Source: Saccharopolyspora_D taberi (GTDB taxonomy: Bacteria > Actinomycetota > Actinomycetes > Mycobacteriales > Pseudonocardiaceae). Taken from it: a stretch of DNA of 64,000 nucleotides. Below are positions 17,183 to 25,353 of the stretch, piece after piece (position 1 is the first letter of the stretch; the number at the start of each line of letters is the position of its first letter). The notes under the pieces are model-generated. The model worked only from the letters and a program-made list of their open reading frames with translations. It did not search any database and was not told the DNA's origin. A program made the translations under genes and the position numbers. The stretch spans positions 1 through 64,000 of the forward strand of contig NZ_BAAAUX010000012.1 of NCBI RefSeq assembly GCF_039534165.1, given 5' to 3'.

Positions 17183-17589
17183 CAGTGGCCGACGACTCCG
17201 CCGTACCGGTCTTCCAGCACGTCCGGGACGACGTGCGTCTCCCGCTTGCCCTCCAGCGAGCAGGTCGTCGAGCGCCGGATTTCTCCTTGTGGGGTGCGGA
17301 GAACCAGGTGTGCGGTCCCGCTCCCGGTGTAGGTGTCGCCGGAGACCTCGGCGGCGACCTCGATGCTCACCGAGCCGTCCATCCCGCTGCCCGGCTTGAA
17401 GATCTCCTCCAGCCGGTAGATGAAGCGGGTGGAATCCACCGCCTCCCAAGAACCCCTGCCGGTGCTGATCGGCGTGACGAGGGAGACGGTTCCGTCGACG
17501 GCGAAGGCGAGGGTGAACAGGTCGACCTGGTCGTCATGGGCCACCGTGCCCGACCAGACCCCCGGTCGAGCGTCGCTGTGCGCGTCCAT
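17182..17589 (-). CDS. Conserved small protein of unknown function
   Basis: 135 residues from ATG 17589. I do not recognise the family. It is soluble, without signal or membrane segment, and alternates short strands with Gly/Ser/Thr turns (DGTVSLVTPISTGRGSWEAV, TYTGSGTAHLVLRTPQG), so a small beta-barrel is plausible. It is divergent from the MFS exporter and shares its promoter region, including the TGTACACTT motif, so it is probably co-regulated with export and may bind or process the cluster product. Confidence 0.6.
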   Translation of the reverse strand: MDAHSDARPGVWSGTVAHDDQVDLFTLAFAVDGTVSLVTPISTGRGSWEAVDSTRFIYRLEEIFKPGSGMDGSVSIEVAAEVSGDTYTGSGTAHLVLRTPQGEIRRSTTCSLEGKRETHVVPDVLEDRYGGVVGH

Positions 17590-17614
17590 GGCCCAACCGT
17601 ATTGGGCCTTGGGG

Positions 17615-17640
17615 AAAAAAGCAACCGCTTGTACACTTCC
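17615..17640. promoter_or_regulatory. Shared TTGTACACTT operator candidate, copy 2
   Basis: aaaaaaGCAACCGCTTGTACACTTCC in the 96-bp divergent gap between the 135-aa gene and the exporter gene. It matches 12866-12890 in the order A-run, GCAAC, then TGTACACTT. The location beside the exporter and upstream of a TetR gene fits autoregulated drug-efflux control. Confidence 0.55.
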
Positions 17641-17685
17641 TTTTGACAGCAACCGATTCGAGCACTTAGCCGCAGGGGAGACGCC

Positions 17686-19137
17686 ATGTCCTCCGGTCCT
17701 CGGACTGAAACCGAACCCACCTCGTCCCCGCCCGCCGACCGGAGCGGAGCGCGGCCCGCCGCGACGCTCGCGGTGGTCGCCGTCGCGCAGCTGATGCTGA
17801 CGCTCGACAGCACGATCATGAACATCGCCCTGCCGAGCATCCAGCGGGAACTGGGCATCGAACTCCGCGATCTCTCCTGGACCGTGACGTCCTACGCACT
17901 GGCGTTCGGCGGCCTGCTGCTGCTCGGCGGCCGGGTCGGCGACGTCTTCGGCAAGCGCCGCATGTTCCGCATCGGCGTCGCGCTGTTCACCCTCGCCTCG
18001 CTGCTCGGCGGGCTCGCTCCGGACCTGGTCACGTTGGTCGCCTCGCGCGCCGTGCAGGGGATCGGTGCCGCGATCGCCGCACCGACCGGGCTTTCCCTGA
18101 TCGTCGGGGCGTTCCCGGAGGGCAAGCCCCGGGTCCGGGCGATGGGCCTGTACGCGGCGATGGCGCCGCTGGGTTCCACGACCGGGCTGCTGCTGGGCGG
18201 CGTGCTGACCGAATTCCTGGACTGGCGCTGGGTTTTCTTCGTCAACGTGCCGATCGGCGTGGCGGTGCTGATCGGAACCCGCCTGCTGAGCGCGGAGGCT
18301 CCGGTCGGCGGCAGGCTGGACATCCCCGGCGCGCTGTGCGCGAGCATCGGGCTGGCCACGCTCATCTACGCGCTCCACACCAGTGGTGAGGCCGGCTTGG
18401 CCAACGCCGGGACGCTCGGGCTGCTGGCCGCGGCCGTCGTCCTGCTCGCGCTGTTCCTGGTCGTGCAGGCCCGCAGCGCCCACCCGATGATGCCGCTCTA
18501 CCTGCTGCGCGACCGCAACCGGGCGGGCTCGTTCGTCACGATGCTGTTCATCGGGACCGGCATGTTCGCGACGTACTACTTCCTCACGCTCTACGTCCAG
18601 CAGATCCGCGGCTTCAACCCGGTGCAGGCCGGCCTGTCCTACCTGCCGTTCGCCCTCTCGATCGCCGTCACCGCCGGGCTCGTCGCGCCCCGGCTGCTGG
18701 CGCGGTTCGACCCGCGCTGGGTGGCGGGCACCGGCCTGCTGCTGGCCGTGTGCGGCATGAGCGTGTTCAGCACGCTCGACACGCACAGCTCGTACGCCGG
18801 TCACATCATGCCCGCCATGTTCGTCACCGGCATCGGGCTGGGGCTGAGCTTCGTCCCGATGACGCTGACCTCGGTGCGCGGCGTGGAGCGGGCGCACACC
18901 GGCATCGCGTCCGGACTGCTCAACGCCTCCACCCAGGTCGGCGGTGCGCTCGGGCTCTCCGCGCTGACCCTGGTCGCCGCCGCGGCCACGGCAGGCCGCA
19001 CCCCTGCCGGGGCCACCCCCGAGCAGGTCGTGGAGGCCACGACCAGCGGCTACACCACCGCGTTCCTGGTCGCCGCCGCGCTCTACGGCGCGGGGCTGCT
19101 GACCGCGGTGTTCGCGGTCAACGCCAAGCGGAAGTAA
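17686..19137 (+). CDS. DHA2-family MFS drug exporter
   Basis: 483 residues from ATG 17686 (GGGGAG upstream), fourteen membrane segments. DHA2/EmrB marks are LDSTIMNIALPSIQRELG in segment 1, GGRVGDVFGKRRMFRIG after segment 2, and RAVQGIGAAIAAPTGLSLI. A WRWVFFVNVPIG-type block (here DWRWVFFVNVPIG) follows. It would export the cluster's aromatic polyketide and give self-resistance. The TetR gene begins 39 bp downstream and is probably in the same transcript. Confidence 0.9.
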   Translation: MSSGPRTETEPTSSPPADRSGARPAATLAVVAVAQLMLTLDSTIMNIALPSIQRELGIELRDLSWTVTSYALAFGGLLLLGGRVGDVFGKRRMFRIGVALFTLASLLGGLAPDLVTLVASRAVQGIGAAIAAPTGLSLIVGAFPEGKPRVRAMGLYAAMAPLGSTTGLLLGGVLTEFLDWRWVFFVNVPIGVAVLIGTRLLSAEAPVGGRLDIPGALCASIGLATLIYALHTSGEAGLANAGTLGLLAAAVVLLALFLVVQARSAHPMMPLYLLRDRNRAGSFVTMLFIGTGMFATYYFLTLYVQQIRGFNPVQAGLSYLPFALSIAVTAGLVAPRLLARFDPRWVAGTGLLLAVCGMSVFSTLDTHSSYAGHIMPAMFVTGIGLGLSFVPMTLTSVRGVERAHTGIASGLLNASTQVGGALGLSALTLVAAAATAGRTPAGATPEQVVEATTSGYTTAFLVAAALYGAGLLTAVFAVNAKRK

Positions 19138-19176
19138 CCGTCCCCCCGAACCGGTCCGATCCGAGGAGCGTGCACG

Positions 19177-19782
19177 TTGTCCGGCACCACAGGCGCAGAA
19201 GAACCCGGCGCGCAGCCGGACACCGGCCCGGAGCGCAAGGGCCAGCGCACCCGGCGCAGGATCCTGGAAGCCGCCCGGCGATGCTTCGGCCAGCTCGGCT
19301 ACGAGCGGGCCACGATCCGGGGCATCGCCGCGGCGGCCGGGGTGGACAAGTCCTCGGTCATCCAGTACTTCGAGAGCAAGCAGCGGCTGTTCCGGGAGGC
19401 CGTCCACTTCGAGATCCCGATCGACGAGCTCACCACGACCGATCCCGCCCAGACCGTGGAGAACTACCTGCGGACCATGCTGGAGCGCTGGGCGTCGGAG
19501 TCCGACACCCCGATGTCGGTGCTGCTGCGCGCCAGCATGACCAGCGACGACGCCGCGGCGCTGCTGCGCAGGCACGTCGCGGTGAACGCCAACGACCGGA
19601 TCATGAGCCACCTCGACAGCCCCGACGCCCGGCTCCGCGCGGGGCTGTTCTCGGCGATCATGGTCGGCATCGCCAGCGGCCGGTACCTGCTGCGCATCCC
19701 CGACCTCGCCGACGCCGACCTCGAAGAGGTCCTGCGGGTGTCGGTGCCCGTCGTGCAGGCCCTGATCAAACCCGAGGACTGA
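19177..19782 (+). CDS. TetR-family transcriptional regulator
   Basis: 201 residues from TTG 19177 (GAGGAGCG upstream). It has an N-terminal TetR helix-turn-helix: RTRRRILEAARRCFGQLGYE, then TIRGIAAAAGVDKSSVIQYF. A C-terminal all-helical ligand domain of TetR_C type follows (MLERWASESDTPMSVLLRA). The gene sits right after the DHA2 exporter. Such pairs are usually autoregulated and induced by the exported compound. The repeated TGTACACTT sites at 12866-12890 and 17615-17640 are its likely operators, which would link the FAD oxidase gene to the same control. Confidence 0.9.
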   Translation: MSGTTGAEEPGAQPDTGPERKGQRTRRRILEAARRCFGQLGYERATIRGIAAAAGVDKSSVIQYFESKQRLFREAVHFEIPIDELTTTDPAQTVENYLRTMLERWASESDTPMSVLLRASMTSDDAAALLRRHVAVNANDRIMSHLDSPDARLRAGLFSAIMVGIASGRYLLRIPDLADADLEEVLRVSVPVVQALIKPED

Positions 19783-19809
19783 TCGTCGGCAGTGGAATGC
19801 ACGGATCTT

Positions 19810-19953
19810 CAAGCGGCGAAGCCGCTTAGCCCAAGCACGCAACCGGCACCGCCGCGGGTTCTCAGGCGTTCGCTGGCGAGGACAGCTTTTTCCGTCGTAT
19901 TGGACATACGTCGGAAAAAGTAACCGCAGCCAGCGGACGCCTGAGGTTCCGCC
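19810..19953. repeat. Intergenic palindromic repeat, copy B (full)
   Basis: Same three-hairpin unit as 4664-4807, differing at only a few bases. The first hairpin is 19810-19829, the outer inverted repeat begins with CTCAGGCG at 19861, and the inner CTTTTTCCG / CGGAAAAAG stem lies between. It lies between convergent genes (tetR-like and acyltransferase) and may serve as their terminator. Confidence 0.9.
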
Positions 19954-19988
19954 ACCTGCACCGCCAAGCAAGAGGACCACGCCACCCT

Positions 19989-20972
19989 TCACACAAAGTC
20001 GTCGGCTTCGACCAGGGTGGTGCAGTCGATCCGGCTCAGGCCCTTCTTCCACGTCTCCCAGCCGGGTCTGCCCGCGCTCGGCAGCAACGAGATCACCTCG
20101 GAACCGCCGCGGCGCACTGCCGGATGCCTGCGGGCGAGCATCGCCAGGCCCTGGCCCGCCTCGACCACGGTGTGGTCCTCCAGCGCGGTGTCCAGGGCGG
20201 GCCAGAACAGCACCGGTTCGGCCATCTGGCGCGCCCAGAACGACGGGTCCACGGCCTGCTCGTCGGTCACCCGCTGCCCGGTGCGGCCCGAGACGATCGG
20301 CAGTTCCGGGCGGTGCAGCGGTTCGGCCGCCACGGCGAGCTCGAACAGCTCCGCCGCCTGGTCCATCGCCGGCGAGTGCCACGGTTCGGTCGCCCGGACC
20401 CGGCGGGCGGTGAACCCGGCCTCCCGGATCGCCTGTTCCGCCTGCGACAGCTCGGGATCCGGGCCCGACAGCACTGTCTGCTGTGGAGCGTTGACCGCGC
20501 CGACGACGACCCCTCGCGCCGCCCACCGCGGTTCCACGCATCCTTCGACGTCCTCCCGCGAGGCCGCCACTCCGAGCATCCCGCCCGCCGGGGCGGCGGC
20601 CAGCGCCCGGCCGCGGCCGACCAGGATCCGGGCCGCACCGGGCAGGTCGAACACGCCGGCCAGGCACGCCGCCGCGAGCTCGCCGACGCTGTGCCCGACC
20701 AGCACGTCCGGGCGCAGCCCGCGGTCGTGCAGCATCTTCGCGATGGCGTAGCCGACCGCGAACAGCAGCGGCTGCGCCTGGGTGCCTTCGTCGACGCCCG
20801 CGCCGTCCCGCAACCAGCGGTCCCGCACCAGGGCGCCGTCGGCCCCCATGTGGTGGAAGAACTCGTCGACGATCGACGTGAACTCCGGTTCCCGTTCGTA
20901 GAGCTCCACCGCCATGCCCGCGTACTGCGAGCCCTGGCCCGGCAGGAGCATGGCCAGCCGACGTCCGGTCAC
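19989..20972 (-). CDS. Second acyltransferase (AT) of the PKS cluster
   Basis: 327 residues from GTG 20972 (GAGGAGG upstream). AT fold with LLPGQGSQYAGMA, nucleophile elbow GHSVGE (Ser95), substrate Arg120 in VGRGRAL and an active-site His in ATEPWHSPAM. It resembles modular-PKS AT domains more than FabD. The usual malonyl signature HAFH or methylmalonyl YASH is not present; the motif region reads EPWH. Discrete extra ATs in type II clusters (ZhuC, OxyP) influence starter-unit choice by removing acetyl primers. No KSIII gene that would pair with such a role is in the window. It lies directly downstream of MCAT. Confidence 0.83.
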   Translation of the reverse strand: MTGRRLAMLLPGQGSQYAGMAVELYEREPEFTSIVDEFFHHMGADGALVRDRWLRDGAGVDEGTQAQPLLFAVGYAIAKMLHDRGLRPDVLVGHSVGELAAACLAGVFDLPGAARILVGRGRALAAAPAGGMLGVAASREDVEGCVEPRWAARGVVVGAVNAPQQTVLSGPDPELSQAEQAIREAGFTARRVRATEPWHSPAMDQAAELFELAVAAEPLHRPELPIVSGRTGQRVTDEQAVDPSFWARQMAEPVLFWPALDTALEDHTVVEAGQGLAMLARRHPAVRRGGSEVISLLPSAGRPGWETWKKGLSRIDCTTLVEADDFV

Positions 20973-21003
20973 ACGTGCCTCCTCGGCGTTGTCCGGTCGC
21001 GGC

Positions 21004-21963
21004 TCACGCCGCGTGGGTCCGACCGCTCAGCGCCGCCACGGCGCGGCGGAACTGCGCTGCGTCGTTGGTGCGGAAGGTCTGCGCGTCCGGGCGGATCCGG
21101 CCGCACAGCTTGCTCAGCACCTTGCCCGGCCCGACCTCCACGAACCGGCTCACCCGCGATCCGGCCATCGCCTGCACCGTCTCGGTCCAGCGGACCCGGC
21201 GGGTGAGCTGGTCGAGCAGCCGGGCCCTGGCCTCGGCCGCGGTGCGCACGGGTTCGGCCGTGATGGCCGAGAAGACCGGGATCGCCGGGTCGCGGAACTC
21301 CACCTCGTCCAGCGCGGCGGCGAACCGCGACTCGATGCCGCGCAGCAGGCTGCAGTGCGCCGGGCCGCCGATCTCCAGCTCCACGATCCGGTCGGCCCCG
21401 GCCTGCTCGGCGTCGGCCATCAGCCGGTCGACCGCGGCGGTCTGCCCGGCGACCACCACCTGGCGGACGTCGTTGTGGTTGGCCACCTCGATCACCAGTC
21501 CGGTGTCGGCGGCCACCTGCTCGCACATCCGCTCCACGTCCGCGAGCTCCAGGCCGACGACCGCGGCCATCTTGCCCGCCACCTCGTCGTTGACCGACGC
21601 CATCAGCTCACCGCGCAGCCGCACCAGCTTGAGCGCGGCGCGCCAGTCGAGCACCCCGGCGGCCACCATCGCGCTGAACTCGCCGAGGCTGTGCCCGGCG
21701 ACCACGTCCGGTCCGGCGCCTTCGGTGCGCACCGCGTCCAGGACCGCGACGCTGGTCAGCAGCACCGCGGGCTGGGTGACGGCCATTTCCTTCAGCGCGG
21801 CGGCCGGTCCTTCCCGGCACAGCTCGGACAGCGGGAAGCCGAGCAGCTCGTCGGCTGGCCGGTAGTACCGGTCGAGCAGTTCCGGGTGCAGCGCCACGAT
21901 CTCGTCGCCCATGCCGACGCGCTGCGAGCCCTGCCCCGGGAAAACGAAAGCTGTCTTGACCAT
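21004..21963 (-). CDS. fabD: Malonyl-CoA:ACP transacylase (MCAT)
   Basis: 319 residues from ATG 21963 (GCGGAGGAAT upstream). Typical FabD: VFPGQGSQ (8-15), GHSLGE with nucleophile Ser92, Arg117 in LVRLRGELM, and His203 in GGPAHCSLL. It loads malonyl groups on the cluster ACPs. A dedicated MCAT is found in some type II clusters, although many rely on the fatty-acid copy. A run of Ns (21994-22007) lies about 30 bp upstream, so the sequence between it and the ferredoxin gene is not fully known. Confidence 0.9.
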   Translation of the reverse strand: MVKTAFVFPGQGSQRVGMGDEIVALHPELLDRYYRPADELLGFPLSELCREGPAAALKEMAVTQPAVLLTSVAVLDAVRTEGAGPDVVAGHSLGEFSAMVAAGVLDWRAALKLVRLRGELMASVNDEVAGKMAAVVGLELADVERMCEQVAADTGLVIEVANHNDVRQVVVAGQTAAVDRLMADAEQAGADRIVELEIGGPAHCSLLRGIESRFAAALDEVEFRDPAIPVFSAITAEPVRTAAEARARLLDQLTRRVRWTETVQAMAGSRVSRFVEVGPGKVLSKLCGRIRPDAQTFRTNDAAQFRRAVAALSGRTHAA

Positions 21964-21993
21964 CGAGGGATTCCTCCGCAATGTCGAGGAGCT

Positions 21994-22007
21994 NNNNNNN
22001 NNNNNNN
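21994..22007. other. Assembly gap (14 Ns)
   Basis: Fourteen undetermined bases between the MCAT leader and repeat copy C. The true length is unknown. The neighbouring hairpin-rich repeat is the probable cause, so a longer repeat copy may have been lost here. Confidence 0.95.
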
Positions 22008-22018
22008 TCGTTGATCTC

Positions 22019-22076
22019 CAAGCGGCGCGGACGCTTAGTCCACGCACGCAACCGGCGCGGCCGTCTGAGGTTCCGC
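22019..22076. repeat. Intergenic palindromic repeat, copy C (internally deleted)
   Basis: It keeps the first hairpin in decayed form (CAAGCGGCGCGGACGCTTAG) and the tail CTGAGGTTCCG, but the central block with the outer and inner inverted repeats is gone. It directly follows the assembly gap. Confidence 0.75.
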
Positions 22077-22110
22077 TACCCGCACCGCCGCGCCGGGCGA
22101 GCGCGGAGAA

Positions 22111-22305
22111 TCACACCTCACGCAGCGCCGCGATCGGGCAGACCTTCACCGCCCGCGCGGCCCGGTCCCGGTACTCGGCCGGGATCTCCGCGTCGTCGAA
22201 GTGCATGACGAGCTCGCCCTCGTCGTCCAGCTCGAACAGCTCGGGAGCGACGTCCTCGCAGAGCCCGTGCCCCTCGCAGCGCTCCCTGTCCACCGTGACC
22301 TTCAT
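22111..22305 (-). CDS. [3Fe-4S]-type ferredoxin
   Basis: 64 residues. Small acidic ferredoxin of the actinobacterial P450-partner type. Cys10, Cys16 and Cys56 are in place (RCEGHGLCEDVAPELF and VCPIAAL), and the position of a fourth ligand is His/Gly (EGHG), so a three-iron cluster is expected. It is encoded 87 bp downstream of the P450 gene. Electrons would come from the ferredoxin reductase encoded at 34622-35848, completing a class I P450 chain. Confidence 0.92.
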   Translation of the reverse strand: MKVTVDRERCEGHGLCEDVAPELFELDDEGELVMHFDDAEIPAEYRDRAARAVKVCPIAALREV

Positions 22306-22392
22306 GCTCCTGCCTCTCCTGTTCCTGTCGTTCGAACCCGTGCCTGTCGTCCGAAGCGGCGAGACGCCGGCCCCCCTTGGCGCGAAGCCGCC

Positions 22393-23574
22393 TCAGACGT
22401 GCAGGCGGACTTCCAGCGTTTCGATGCCGCGGATCGTGTTGTGCAGCCGCCAGACCGGTTCGCCGACCTCGATGCGGCTCACCTTGTTCGCCAGCGACGT
22501 CAGCAGCGAGTGGCCTTCCAGCCTGGACAGCGCCTGCCCGACGCAGCCGTGGATGCCGTGCCCGAAACCGACGTGCTCGCCGGAGTTGGCCCGCTTGATG
22601 TCGAACTTCTCCGGCGCGTCCCACTGGTTCTCGTCGCGGTTGGCCGAGCCGTACAGCAGCAGGACCCGCGAGTCCGCGGGCAGTTCCGCGTCCCCGATCG
22701 CCTTCTGCCGGGTCATCAGCCGGGTGAAGCCGCGCAGCGGGGACTCGAACCGGATGATCTCGTTGAAGGCACCCGGGATCAGCGAGCGGTCCTCCCGGAT
22801 CTCCCGGTACTGGTCCTCGTGCGTGCCCAGCAGCCACAGCAGGCTCGCCAGCGCGCTGACCGAGGTGTCCATCGACGGCGCCAGGAAGTCGCCCAGCAGC
22901 GCGGGGAGCAGCTCCTTGCCGATCTCGCCCCGCTCCGCGTCGGCCACCAGCTGGGCGCCCCAGCTGTCCGGGCGCAGGTTGCCCGGGATCGACATCCGGT
23001 GCAGGAACTCGCCCATCTCCTGGAGCAGCGGGATCCCGGCCAGGGTCCGCTCGTTGGCCGGGCCGAAGGCGTTGAACCCGGCCGAGGCCCAGTCCAGCAG
23101 CCGCTCCCGGCCCTCGTCGATGGGCCAGCCCAGCAGGTCGGGCACCAGCGCCAGCGGGAACGCCTGGCCGAAGTCGGTGACCGCGTCGAACGAGCCCTTC
23201 TCGATCAGCTCGTCGACCAGCCGGTCCGCCCACTCCTGGACGTAGGCGTGGAACTGGCGCAGGGCCTTCGGGGTCAGGTGCTTGGCCACCATCCCGCGCA
23301 CCAGGTCGTGGTACGGCGGGTCGCTGGTCAGGCTGCTGCCGTGCTGGGCCTTGTTCAGTCGCTCGGTGATGCCCACCCCGGAGGCGGAGGAGAACGTCTC
23401 GTGGTCGTGCAGCGCGTCGTAGACCGGCTGGTACCGGGCCACGGCCCACACCTCGTAGCGCTCCAGCCACACCGCGGAGCCGAGCCCCCTGAGCTCCCGG
23501 TAGGCCTCGTACGGATCTCTGATCACTTCGTCGGAGTACAGATCGATGTCGGACTTGGGAAGCACGGTGGTCAC
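22393..23574 (-). CDS. Cytochrome P450 (CYP199-like motif)
   Basis: 393 residues from GTG 23574 (AAGGAG upstream, 7-nt spacing). Longer in-frame starts would run into repeat copy D. The heme loop VGFGHGIHGCVG has Cys344 as iron ligand. The I-helix reads APSMDTS in place of the usual AGxDTT, a variant known from CYP199-family enzymes, which act on aromatic carboxylic acids and aryl ethers. It lies directly upstream of its ferredoxin and downstream of ACP2, so it is a tailoring oxidase. Hydroxylation, O-dealkylation or phenol coupling are all possible. Confidence 0.9.
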   Translation of the reverse strand: MTTVLPKSDIDLYSDEVIRDPYEAYRELRGLGSAVWLERYEVWAVARYQPVYDALHDHETFSSASGVGITERLNKAQHGSSLTSDPPYHDLVRGMVAKHLTPKALRQFHAYVQEWADRLVDELIEKGSFDAVTDFGQAFPLALVPDLLGWPIDEGRERLLDWASAGFNAFGPANERTLAGIPLLQEMGEFLHRMSIPGNLRPDSWGAQLVADAERGEIGKELLPALLGDFLAPSMDTSVSALASLLWLLGTHEDQYREIREDRSLIPGAFNEIIRFESPLRGFTRLMTRQKAIGDAELPADSRVLLLYGSANRDENQWDAPEKFDIKRANSGEHVGFGHGIHGCVGQALSRLEGHSLLTSLANKVSRIEVGEPVWRLHNTIRGIETLEVRLHV

Positions 23575-23652
23575 GCGGAGCTCCTTGGTTCGAACCGTTC
23601 CCGCGCGGCAACCACCGCGCGGGAACGGGTTTTCTCGGTCCGGAGATGTCTT

Positions 23653-23796
23653 CAAGCGGCGCAGCCGCTTAGCCCACCCCGCCGACCGGCACCGCCGCGG
23701 GTTCTCAGGCGTTCGCCGGCGAGGACAGCTTTTTCCGTCGTATTGGACATACGTCGGAAAAAGAACCCGCAGCCAGCGGGCGCCTGAGGTTCCGCC
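23653..23796. repeat. Intergenic palindromic repeat, copy D (full)
   Basis: Third full copy, between ACP2 and the P450 gene, both read leftward. It keeps the first hairpin, outer inverted repeat and inner CTTTTTCCG / CGGAAAAAG stem. Unlike copies A and B it interrupts an apparent operon, so it could attenuate transcription or process the message upstream of the P450. Confidence 0.9.
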
Positions 23797-23834
23797 ACCC
23801 GCACCGGTACGCAAGGTGAGTTCGAAGACAAGTC

Positions 23835-24095
23835 CTAAGCGCGCGCAGCCAGCAGCTGCGCGTTCACCACGTCGATGAGTGCACGCGGTGTGTCCACATC
23901 GGTCATCTCGGTTTCCTCGAGTTCGACGCCGAACTCGCGGCTGATCCGGCTGCCGGTCTCCAGCAGCGCCAGCGACTCGTAGCCCAGGTCCTCGAACGGG
24001 ACGTCGAGGATGTCGCCGTCGAGGTCCGCGCCCTCGCCCGCGCCCTCGCGCAGGATGCGCTTGAGGTCCTCGATGCCGAACTGCTTCGCGGTCAT
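23835..24095 (-). CDS. Acyl carrier protein 2 (type II PKS)
   Basis: 86 residues from ATG 24095. Four-helix ACP with the attachment motif LGYESLALLET, Ser41 being the phosphopantetheine site. It sits directly after KSbeta, the usual place for the minimal-PKS ACP. A second ACP with the same ILREGAGE and GY(E/D)SLALLE blocks is encoded at 30790-31038. Confidence 0.92.
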   Translation of the reverse strand: MTAKQFGIEDLKRILREGAGEGADLDGDILDVPFEDLGYESLALLETGSRISREFGVELEETEMTDVDTPRALIDVVNAQLLAARA

Positions 24096-24138
24096 GCCTG
24101 GTGGTCCTCTCCTCGGCTGTTGGCTGTCAGTTCGTGCT

Positions 24139-25353
24139 TCACGCGGCCCGGACCACCAGCGCGGCGTTGAACCCGCCGTGGCCCCGCGCCAGCACCAGCG
24201 CCGTGCGGACCGGGGTGTCCCGCCGCTCGCCGGTGACCAGGTCGATCCGGTACTCCGGCGCGCGCTCCACGTTCACCGTCGGCGGGATGACCCCGTCCCG
24301 GATCGACAGCAGCGCCGCGGCCACGTCGAGCGGGGCGGCACCGGCGTAGAGCCGGCCGGTCATCGTCTTGGGCGCGGTGACCGGCACGCCGTGCGGTCCG
24401 AACACCGCGCTGATCGCCTCCGCCTCGACGCGGTCCAGTTCCGGAATGGCGGCGGCGTCGGCGAACACCACGTCCACCTCGGCCGGGCGTACCCCGGCGT
24501 CGGCGAGCGCGATCTCGATCGCCTTGCGCAGCCCGGGTTCCCGGCCGCTGCCCGGCTTCGGGTCCATCGTGGACCCGTAGCCCGCGATCTCCCCGTACAC
24601 CGACTCGGCCCCGCGCTCGCGCGCGGCGTCGGCGTCCTCCAGCACCAGGTGGGCGCCGCCCTCACCGGAGACGTGGCCACCCGCCGCGGCGTCGAAGGGC
24701 AGGTAGGCCCGCTCCGGATCGTCCTCGGTGGACATGCGCTCGCCGGACATCTGCGCGACCCAGCCCCACGGGCAGACCGAGCCGTCGACGCCGCCGGAGA
24801 GCACCAGCGAGGTCCCCTTGCCGATCAGGCGGCGCGCCTGCCCGATCGCGTCCAGCCCGCCTGCCTGGTCGCTGACCACCACACCGCTGGGGCCCTTCAT
24901 CCCGTTGCGGATGGAGACCTGGCCGGTGTTGACCGCGTAGAACCAGGCGTAGGACTGGTAGGCGCTGACGTACTTGCTGCCCTTGCTCCACAGGTTCTCC
25001 AGCTCGCGCTGGCCGAACTCGAACCCGCCCGCCGAGGCCGAGGTGACCACACCGGCCGAGAACTCCGGCAGCTCCCCGGGCTCGACCCCGGCGTCGGCGA
25101 ACGCCCAGTCCGCGGCGACCAGCGCCAGCCGGGTCATGTGGTCGGTCGTGGGCAGCAGCCTGCTCGGCAGGTGCTCCTCGGGGACGAACCCGGGCACCTC
25201 GCCCGCGAGCTTCGCCGGGTAGCCGGTCGCGTCGAACCGCGAGACCGGTCCGATCCCGCTGCGGCCGTCGCGGGTGGCGGCCCAGAAGTCGTCGGTGCCG
25301 AGTCCGTTGGGCGCGGTGACCCCGATCCCGGTCACCACCACTGCGGCGCTCAT
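24139..25353 (-). CDS. Chain-length factor (KSbeta)
   Basis: 404 residues from ATG 25353, overlapping the KSalpha stop by 4 bp (ATGA). Ketosynthase fold, but the active-site Cys is replaced by Gln163 (VVVSDQAGG), the mark of KSbeta/CLF proteins. It forms a heterodimer with KSalpha and sets the number of malonyl units. The ends are typical (VVTGIGVTAPNGLGTDDFW, LARGHGGFNAALVV). Chain length cannot be read reliably without alignment of the tunnel residues. Confidence 0.95.
   Translation of the reverse strand: MSAAVVVTGIGVTAPNGLGTDDFWAATRDGRSGIGPVSRFDATGYPAKLAGEVPGFVPEEHLPSRLLPTTDHMTRLALVAADWAFADAGVEPGELPEFSAGVVTSASAGGFEFGQRELENLWSKGSKYVSAYQSYAWFYAVNTGQVSIRNGMKGPSGVVVSDQAGGLDAIGQARRLIGKGTSLVLSGGVDGSVCPWGWVAQMSGERMSTEDDPERAYLPFDAAAGGHVSGEGGAHLVLEDADAARERGAESVYGEIAGYGSTMDPKPGSGREPGLRKAIEIALADAGVRPAEVDVVFADAAAIPELDRVEAEAISAVFGPHGVPVTAPKTMTGRLYAGAAPLDVAAALLSIRDGVIPPTVNVERAPEYRIDLVTGERRDTPVRTALVLARGHGGFNAALVVRAA

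Noticed and set aside
17182..20667. 1161-codon minus frame spanning the exporter and TetR genes
   Set aside because: Only the first 135 codons from ATG 17589 are supported. The rest lies opposite well-recognised genes and crosses repeat copy B.
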